DNA of 10,453 bases from Bordetella parapertussis (GTDB taxonomy: Bacteria > Pseudomonadota > Gammaproteobacteria > Burkholderiales > Burkholderiaceae_B), in the NCBI GenBank assembly GCA_945869355.1, contig CAMBPA010000016.1:1-10453 (forward strand). The letters are read 5' to 3'. The notes below the pieces were generated by a model. The model was not told where the DNA came from and did no database searches. It was given only the letters and a program-made list of their open reading frames with translations. Within the stretch, counting starts at the first letter, position 1. Each line of letters begins with the position of its first letter. The translations under genes and the position numbers were made by a program. Positions 5,895-10,453 of this stretch are shown here, one piece after another.

Positions 5895-7151
5895 ATGACA
5901 AGCGTAAACCCACCCCCCGCCTTACCCAACATGCCCTCCGGCCTCGTTGCCTTGCGAATCGTGCTGGTATTTGCCGTGGGATATTTTTTGTCCTACGCCA
6001 TGCGTTCGGTCAACGCAGCGCTCGCCCCCCTGTTGGTATCAGACCTCAGCCTATCCGCGAGCGAGCTAGGCTGGCTGTCCTCCGCCTACATCCTGTCCTT
6101 CGCCGCGATGCAAATCCCAGTCGGTATTTGGCTTGACAGGTACGGCGCGCGCAGAACCGAGTCTGCCTTGCTGCTTATCGCAGCGCTGGGTGCGGCACTG
6201 ACCGCAATCGGCGAAACCCTTTTGGTGCAGTCTCTGGGACGCATCCTAATCGGGATCGGGGTATCCGCGTGTCTGATGGCCGCATACTCCTATTTCAGGC
6301 GCTGCTTGCCGCCCGAGCGACAGCCACGGCTTGTCATGTATATGCTGATATCCGGCACTTCTGGGGCGCTGGTGGCCAGCCAACCCGCGCTTGCGCTGGC
6401 AGAATGGATCGGCTGGCGACATGTTTTTAGTCTAACCGCCGTCCTGTTTCTGCTGTGTGCGCTCGGCATTTTTCTTTTTACCGGTGATCTTGATCGGCAA
6501 GCCGGCGCGGGCAACAAGCATGTTTCAAATGCTGGGTTTTTCACGGTGTGTCGGCATCCCTTTATGATCCGTGTCCTGCCCGCAACCGTTTTCACAATTG
6601 GTGGTTTCGGTGCGCTACAAACCCTCTGGGCGGGCCCCTGGTTTACCCAAATACTGGGGATGAGTCCCGACCGGGCGAGCCAGACCTTACTTTTCATGAA
6701 CGCCAGCATTCTGTGCTCTTATTTTTTGATGGGGGAGCTCAGCCCAAGGCTCATCAAAAGATGGGTCTCTTTATTAAACCAATCTGTGGGTGCGCTGATC
6801 TGGCTACCGCTTTGTCTGGCGGTCATCACAGGTTGGCAGCATTCCGCGTCCTGGCCACTTTGGCTCATCCTCGCGCCAGCCGTCCCGGCGATGTTCTTAC
6901 TGCAGACACAAGCTGCCCTGGAGTTTCCAAGCGAGGTCGCCGGGCGAGTCCTGACGACCTATAACCTGCTGGTTTTTGCGGGTTTGTTTATTGTTCAATG
7001 GGGCTTTGGTGCAATAACCGATTTGTTTCAGCGTTTCAATCACTCCCCGAGCCAATCGCTCACTTACTCCATGGCGTGCCTCGTCCTCTTGCAAGGGCTT
7101 AGTCTGCTGTGGTTTTTTATCAAAAAACCTGATGGATCAATCCGTACTTGA
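5895..7151 (+). CDS. Major facilitator superfamily (MFS) transporter
   Basis: Inner-membrane secondary transporter of 418 residues, the usual size for a 12-helix MFS protein; the substrate is unknown. Strongly hydrophobic segments run the whole length, starting near residues 17-37. The cytoplasmic loop 2-3 carries motif A, PVGIWLDRYGARR (75-87), diagnostic of the superfamily. A polar central loop (about 198-222) separates the halves, and a degenerate repeat of the motif is seen near GELSPRLIKRW (280-290). The ATG at 5895 is the first possible start after an in-frame TAA at 5886, only ten bases after tRNA-Cys, and has no Shine-Dalgarno. An alternative ATG at 5931 (residue 13), just before the first helix, also lacks one. 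The 3' end overlaps the next gene by 20 bp, suggesting translational coupling. It could export a metabolite or drug or import an organic acid; nothing here decides. Confidence 0.9.
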   Translation: MTSVNPPPALPNMPSGLVALRIVLVFAVGYFLSYAMRSVNAALAPLLVSDLSLSASELGWLSSAYILSFAAMQIPVGIWLDRYGARRTESALLLIAALGAALTAIGETLLVQSLGRILIGIGVSACLMAAYSYFRRCLPPERQPRLVMYMLISGTSGALVASQPALALAEWIGWRHVFSLTAVLFLLCALGIFLFTGDLDRQAGAGNKHVSNAGFFTVCRHPFMIRVLPATVFTIGGFGALQTLWAGPWFTQILGMSPDRASQTLLFMNASILCSYFLMGELSPRLIKRWVSLLNQSVGALIWLPLCLAVITGWQHSASWPLWLILAPAVPAMFLLQTQAALEFPSEVAGRVLTTYNLLVFAGLFIVQWGFGAITDLFQRFNHSPSQSLTYSMACLVLLQGLSLLWFFIKKPDGSIRT

Positions 7152-7776
7152 TGCGATCGCACGCTGGCCTAATGTGCCGGCGGTCTACGGCTGGCTCTCG
7201 CTCAGCGCACGAGGCGCATGGCGCTTGCATCCTCGGGGCGATGCCCAACTTGGAGGCGAAGGCTCGGGCATCACAAACACGCAGATATTGGGATTTATCG
7301 GCCGCAACTACGCCTGCGAACCAGATGGCCGATGGTTTTTCCAAAATGGCCCTCAGCGCGTCTATGTGCGACTAGACGCGGCTCCTTTTATTCTTCACCT
7401 GCGTCCCGACCTCAACGCGCTCGTCACGCATAACGAACGCGTCATTGAAGAGGTCGTGCAATGGCTCGCGGATGACCAAGGGCAGCTGTATGCTCAAACA
7501 GATCAGGGCGCGGCCCGTATCGATGACCGCGACTTGCTTGGACTGGCCGACGTACTCCAAGGCGAGACCGGCCAAGCCATGCTCGAGGCACTCGACAAGG
7601 CAAGCGGCGCAGGCGTTGAGCCGAGAGCACAGCTTGACGCGCTGCGGCTCTTTGATCCCTCTGGACGATATGGTGCGCTTAGCCAACCTGCCCCGCTGCG
7701 ACACATCGCGCAAAGCGACATCGCAAAGACCTTAGATTTTGTGGTGAACCCAGGACCCCTACGCACCGATTCGTAA
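7132..7776 (+). CDS. Conserved betaproteobacterial protein of unknown function (DUF2946-like)
   Basis: Predicted cytoplasmic protein of 214 residues with no signal peptide or membrane helix. From memory it resembles a conserved hypothetical protein found beside Nudix/aat/bpt genes in Burkholderiales and labelled as a DUF (I believe DUF2946); the DUF number is uncertain. The first 90 residues look like the conserved core and are rich in aromatic residues: WPNVP (12-16), YGWLSL (19-24), ILGFIGRNY (52-60) and WFFQNGPQRVYVRLDAAPFILHL (68-90). The alternation in the last segment suggests beta strands. The rest is a charged helical region (about 100-175) and a Pro-containing C-terminus with no motif I recognise. 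The ATG lies inside the MFS gene (20-bp overlap) without a Shine-Dalgarno, so it is probably translated by coupling. The Nudix gene begins 24 bp after its stop. No function can be assigned. Confidence 0.85.
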   Translation: MDQSVLDAIARWPNVPAVYGWLSLSARGAWRLHPRGDAQLGGEGSGITNTQILGFIGRNYACEPDGRWFFQNGPQRVYVRLDAAPFILHLRPDLNALVTHNERVIEEVVQWLADDQGQLYAQTDQGAARIDDRDLLGLADVLQGETGQAMLEALDKASGAGVEPRAQLDALRLFDPSGRYGALSQPAPLRHIAQSDIAKTLDFVVNPGPLRTDS

Positions 7777-7800
7777 GCATTAGCCTTAAAATAGAGGTCT

Positions 7801-8391
7801 ATGAGCCACGATCCCGACTTCTACTTCCCCGCCCCGCGTCTACAAAAATTCTGCGGACAATGCGCGACGCCTATTACGCGCCGCCTTCTCGAAGGCGACA
7901 ATCGCGAACGGGATGTGTGCGAAGCCTGCGGTGCGGTGCATTATCAAAACCCCAGACTCGTGGTGGGCACACTCCCCATCTGGAATGACAAAATTCTTCT
8001 GTGTCTGCGTGCGATTGAACCGCGCGCGAACACTTGGACCTTACCGGCCGGCTTCATGGAGCTCGGCGAAACCATTGACCAAGGGGCTGAACGCGAAACA
8101 CAAGAGGAAGCCGGCGCGCACATCACGCTTGGCAAACTCTACACGGTGGTGGATATCCCTCACGTCGATCAAGTACACGTTTATTTTTTAGCGCATGCCT
8201 CGAGCCCAGATCTTGATCCAGGTCCGGAAACTCTAGAAGCGCGCTGGTTCGGCCTTGACGAAATACCTTGGGACAATCTCTCTTTCCGTTCGGTGTCCAC
8301 GACACTCAAACATTATCTGCGCGAACGTGAGACGGGGCATTTCGATACCCATCATTACGCATTATTCGCAGCCAACCGGCCGGGCGGCTGA
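7801..8391 (+). CDS. Nudix hydrolase with N-terminal zinc ribbon
   Basis: Hydrolase of a nucleoside diphosphate linked to another moiety; the specific substrate is unknown. The product is 196 residues. A zinc ribbon comes first, with C18-x2-C21 and C40-x2-C43 (Nudix_N_2 type). The Nudix box runs from G84 to A106 and matches G-x5-E-x7-R-E-U-x-E-E-x-G-U, with E99, E102 and E103 as the metal-binding helix. Thr at position 100 takes the place of the usual aliphatic residue, a change often tolerated. The zinc ribbon recalls NAD pyrophosphatase NudC, but the SQPWPFPxS signature of NudC after the box is not seen, so an ADP-ribose or related pyrophosphatase is equally possible. The ATG is preceded by AGAGG at short spacing. 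Same strand as its neighbours, 24 bp after the unknown protein and 25 bp before aat. Confidence 0.93.
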   Translation: MSHDPDFYFPAPRLQKFCGQCATPITRRLLEGDNRERDVCEACGAVHYQNPRLVVGTLPIWNDKILLCLRAIEPRANTWTLPAGFMELGETIDQGAERETQEEAGAHITLGKLYTVVDIPHVDQVHVYFLAHASSPDLDPGPETLEARWFGLDEIPWDNLSFRSVSTTLKHYLRERETGHFDTHHYALFAANRPGG

Positions 8392-8416
8392 GTACTAACG
8401 CCAGATTGAGCCTGCC

Positions 8417-9157
8417 ATGCGCCTGATCTGGCTCGAACCCGACACGCCCTTCCCCGATCCAGAGCAAGCCCTCCAGGAGCCCGCAGGCCTATTAGCCGCT
8501 GGGGCTGATTTATCGATCGGGCGCTTGCGCGCGGCCTACAGTCAAGGTATCTTCCCCTGGTTCTCTGAAGACGAACCACCGCTCTGGTGGTCTCCCAACC
8601 CACGCCTGGTGCTCCAGTGTGATGCATTGCACTTGTCCCACTCTCTAGGCAAGCGCCTGCGACAAATCGCCCGCGCACAAGCGGCCGGGGACTACTCCAT
8701 CGTTGTCAAAGTCAACACCGCCTTCACCTCTACGTTGCGCGCCTGTGCCCGACCGTCTCTTAACGGACAGCCTGGCACGTGGATCACCCGGGAGATGCAA
8801 TTGGCCTACGAGGCCTGGCACTTATTGGGGCACGTGCACAGTATCGAAACATGGGTGCATGGCGAGCTAATGGGCGGCCTCTATGGCGTGAGCCTTGGCC
8901 ACATGTTTTTTGGCGAATCGATGTTTAGTCGCGCAACGGATGCCTCCAAAATCGCCCTGGCATATCTGGTCTGGTACTTAAAAAAACAAGGGGTCGCTTG
9001 GATCGACTGCCAGATGCACACCGAGCACTTAAGCGCCTTGGGTGCCGCCCCGATACCACGACAACAATTTATTGCCCATGTCCGGCAGCATACGTCGATG
9101 CCTGATATCCTTTGGCATCCGGGCCGCTTGGACCAAGCAGGTATATTGCACCCATGA
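8417..9157 (+). CDS. aat: Leucyl/phenylalanyl-tRNA--protein transferase Aat
   Basis: Cytoplasmic enzyme that moves Leu or Phe from its tRNA onto proteins with N-terminal Lys or Arg, creating a primary N-degron read by ClpS and destroyed by ClpAP. The product is 246 residues, close to the 234 of E. coli. Family motifs in order are [29 protein letters not shown] (21-49), [10 protein letters not shown] (57-66), [26 protein letters not shown] (121-146), [19 protein letters not shown] (153-171) with A/TDASK following, and [15 protein letters not shown] (196-210). The ATG at 8417 matches the usual N-terminus (residues before the first LLAAG motif). Only a weak GAG precedes it, consistent with translation from an upstream message. 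The stop overlaps the bpt start in ATGA. Confidence 0.97.
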   Translation: MRLIWLEPDTPFPDPEQALQEPAGLLAAGADLSIGRLRAAYSQGIFPWFSEDEPPLWWSPNPRLVLQCDALHLSHSLGKRLRQIARAQAAGDYSIVVKVNTAFTSTLRACARPSLNGQPGTWITREMQLAYEAWHLLGHVHSIETWVHGELMGGLYGVSLGHMFFGESMFSRATDASKIALAYLVWYLKKQGVAWIDCQMHTEHLSALGAAPIPRQQFIAHVRQHTSMPDILWHPGRLDQAGILHP

Positions 9158-9891
9158 GCCAACTCAATGAACTTCCCTTTGCGGCGCTACAGTTTTATGC
9201 AACCGCGCCGTATCCCTGTAGCTACCTGCCCGAGCGACAGGCCCGCTCACAGGTTGCCGCGCCCGGGCATCTGATTCATGCGGATACCTACTCCCAATTG
9301 ATTGATCAGGGTTTTCGGCGCAGCGGACTTTTTACCTATCGTCCACACTGCGACAGTTGCCGTGCTTGCCTGCCTGTGCGTGTCGACGTTAATCGCTTTG
9401 CGCCTAACCGTACGCAGCAACGCGCCCTCAAACGTCATCAGCCATTGCGTCCCCTCGTGGCTGAGCTTTCCTGGTCAAGCGAACACTATGCCCTGTACGC
9501 GCGCTACCAGGCGTTGCGCCACCCTGGTGGTGGCATGGATGACGACAGTCGCACTCAGTACAGCGAGTTTTTACTAGCCAGTCGCGTCAATACGCGACTC
9601 GTGGAGTTTCGTGAAGAAGACGGCACGCTGCGTATGGTGTCGATCATTGACGTGCTTGAGCAAGGGCTCTCGTCGGTCTATACCTTCTATGATCCTGAGG
9701 CGCAGGGCAGTCTGGGCACCTACAGCATTTTGTGGCAAATCAATCAGTGTCGGCAACTCGGTCTTCCCTGGCTCTATTTAGGCTACTGGATCGAAAAGAG
9801 TGCAAAAATGGCGTACAAAGCAGCGTTTGGTCCAGCCCAGTTTCGCTATAGCGGACAATGGCATGATCAGCCACCGCCTCCTGAGGGATAG
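9154..9891 (+). CDS. bpt: Bacterial Ate1-type aminoacyltransferase (Bpt, leucyl-tRNA--protein transferase)
   Basis: Cytoplasmic enzyme that, by the family's known activity (shown for Vibrio vulnificus Bpt), adds Leu to N-terminal Asp or Glu for the ClpS/ClpAP N-degron pathway. It is often annotated as arginyltransferase Ate because of homology. The product is 245 residues from the ATG at 9154, which overlaps the aat stop by 4 bp; the in-frame TTG at 9112 lies inside aat and is not used. Motifs are [14 protein letters not shown] (21-34), a cysteine cluster C66/C69/C72 in [22 protein letters not shown] (122-130), and [40 protein letters not shown] (188-227), the signature of the C-terminal acyltransferase domain. 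The last gene of the cluster before an AT-rich gap. Confidence 0.95.
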   Translation: MSQLNELPFAALQFYATAPYPCSYLPERQARSQVAAPGHLIHADTYSQLIDQGFRRSGLFTYRPHCDSCRACLPVRVDVNRFAPNRTQQRALKRHQPLRPLVAELSWSSEHYALYARYQALRHPGGGMDDDSRTQYSEFLLASRVNTRLVEFREEDGTLRMVSIIDVLEQGLSSVYTFYDPEAQGSLGTYSILWQINQCRQLGLPWLYLGYWIEKSAKMAYKAAFGPAQFRYSGQWHDQPPPPEG

Positions 9892-9949
9892 TCCTTAGCA
9901 AGTTTTGAATATTAAAAATTTTTTCTGACTCTATTTTTTAACGGTTGCC
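9892..9949 (+). promoter_or_regulatory. AT-rich gap before pyrD, probable promoter region
   Basis: A 58-bp gap containing AAAAATTTTTT (9914-9924) and another T run. TTGAAT (9905-9910) is a fair -35, and CTCTAT (9929-9934, spacing 18) a weak -10. The A/T tracts may act as bent or UP-like DNA. There is no GC-rich stem, so it is not a recognisable intrinsic terminator for bpt. Only a weak ACGG precedes the pyrD ATG. Confidence 0.35.
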
Positions 9950-10453
9950 ATGTCGATACTCTTTCAAGCCTACCCCGTGGCACGTCACGCTCTTTTTGCG
10001 TTGGATGCCGAAGCGGCCCACGATGCAACACTCAAGGCGTTACAGCTCGCCTACGACTGCTCCCTGACCCGCGGACTCATGCAGAGTCGTGTGCTGGCCC
10101 CGACCACCTTAAAGGGCCTCGCTTTACAGAACCCTGTTGGACTCGCAGCAGGTTTAGATAAAAACGGGGCACATATCGACGCGATGGGTAACTTAGGGGT
10201 TGGCTTTGTTGAAGTCGGCACCGTCACCCCGCGCGCCCAACCAGGCAACCCTAAGCCGCGCATGTTTCGCCTGCCTGACGCGCAAGCCTTAATCAATCGT
10301 CTGGGTTTTAACAATCAGGGTTTGGATACATTTCTAGCGAACGTTCAACGTAGCACTTGGCGCGCCCAAGGCGGCATCATCGGTCTGAATATTGGTAAAA
10401 ATGCAGACACTCCAATCGAACGCGCTGCTGACGACTACCTTCTAGGGTTAGTG
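9950..10453 (+). CDS. pyrD: Dihydroorotate dehydrogenase (quinone), class 2, 3'-truncated by the window edge
   Basis: Membrane-associated flavoenzyme that oxidises dihydroorotate to orotate with quinone as acceptor, the fourth step of pyrimidine synthesis. The first 168 residues are present, about half of the usual 340-350, open to the last base. The N-terminal helical quinone-tunnel extension that marks class 2 enzymes is present (about 1-45, starting [21 protein letters not shown]). Then come [13 protein letters not shown] (61-73) with the FMN-contacting K71, [22 protein letters not shown] (87-108), NRLGFNNQG (116-124) and GLNIGKN (145-151). The ATG at 9950 is the first possible start after an in-frame TGA at 9926. 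It lies 58 bp after bpt on the same strand. Confidence 0.97.
   Translation, partial: MSILFQAYPVARHALFALDAEAAHDATLKALQLAYDCSLTRGLMQSRVLAPTTLKGLALQNPVGLAAGLDKNGAHIDAMGNLGVGFVEVGTVTPRAQPGNPKPRMFRLPDAQALINRLGFNNQGLDTFLANVQRSTWRAQGGIIGLNIGKNADTPIERAADDYLLGLV

Noticed and set aside
1..10453. CRISPR array, insertion sequence, toxin-antitoxin or phage genes
   Set aside because: No regularly spaced repeats, terminal inverted repeats or matching protein families seen on either strand.

Overview
The window looks like chromosomal DNA of a betaproteobacterium in the Burkholderiales, most likely the Alcaligenaceae (Bordetella/Achromobacter relatives). The reasons are the gene order recN - fur - bamE - dapB, the MurB and PyrD sequence types, a Bug-family (TctC-like) periplasmic binding protein, and a MFS - conserved hypothetical - Nudix - aat - bpt - pyrD block. 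GC content is moderate by eye, lower than in Bordetella; the genus cannot be fixed from this window. It is almost entirely coding, no gene-free stretch exceeds 300 bases, and most of it is housekeeping. I found no mobile element, CRISPR array or defence system.

Layout. (1) 1-1365: the 3' part of recN (DNA repair), convergent with fur (1385-1804, minus), the ferric uptake regulator. (2) fur is divergent from bamE (outer-membrane assembly lipoprotein), which is followed at 32 bp by dapB (lysine/diaminopimelate synthesis). (3) dapB converges on murB (minus), with a short inverted repeat between them. dapB and murB both feed peptidoglycan synthesis. (4) The murB start overlaps the probable promoter of a divergent tRNA-Gly(GCC) gene, which ends in a strong intrinsic terminator. 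(5) On the minus strand, converging on that terminator, is an orphan Bug solute-binding protein whose 5' leader contains a 10-bp hairpin. (6) tRNA-Cys(GCA) follows on the plus strand. Ten bases after its CCA end begins a run of closely packed genes: MFS transporter, conserved protein of unknown function, zinc-ribbon Nudix hydrolase, aat and bpt. (7) A 58-bp AT-rich gap precedes pyrD, which runs off the window end.

How the genes work together. aat and bpt overlap by 4 bp and together form the N-degron tagging pair: Aat adds Leu/Phe to N-terminal Lys/Arg, and Bpt adds Leu to N-terminal Asp/Glu, marking proteins for ClpS/ClpAP. No terminator is visible between tRNA-Cys and the end of bpt, so one long transcript could carry a tRNA and five protein genes. 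Two of those proteins use aminoacyl-tRNAs as substrates. Neighbours otherwise appear to be grouped by conserved order rather than by one pathway.

I do not see an undescribed system. The points most worth a second look are the tRNA-Cys/MFS junction, the non-ATG starts of fur and bamE, the overlapping promoter arrangement at murB/tRNA-Gly, the hairpin in the Bug leader, and the unknown protein at 7132-7776.
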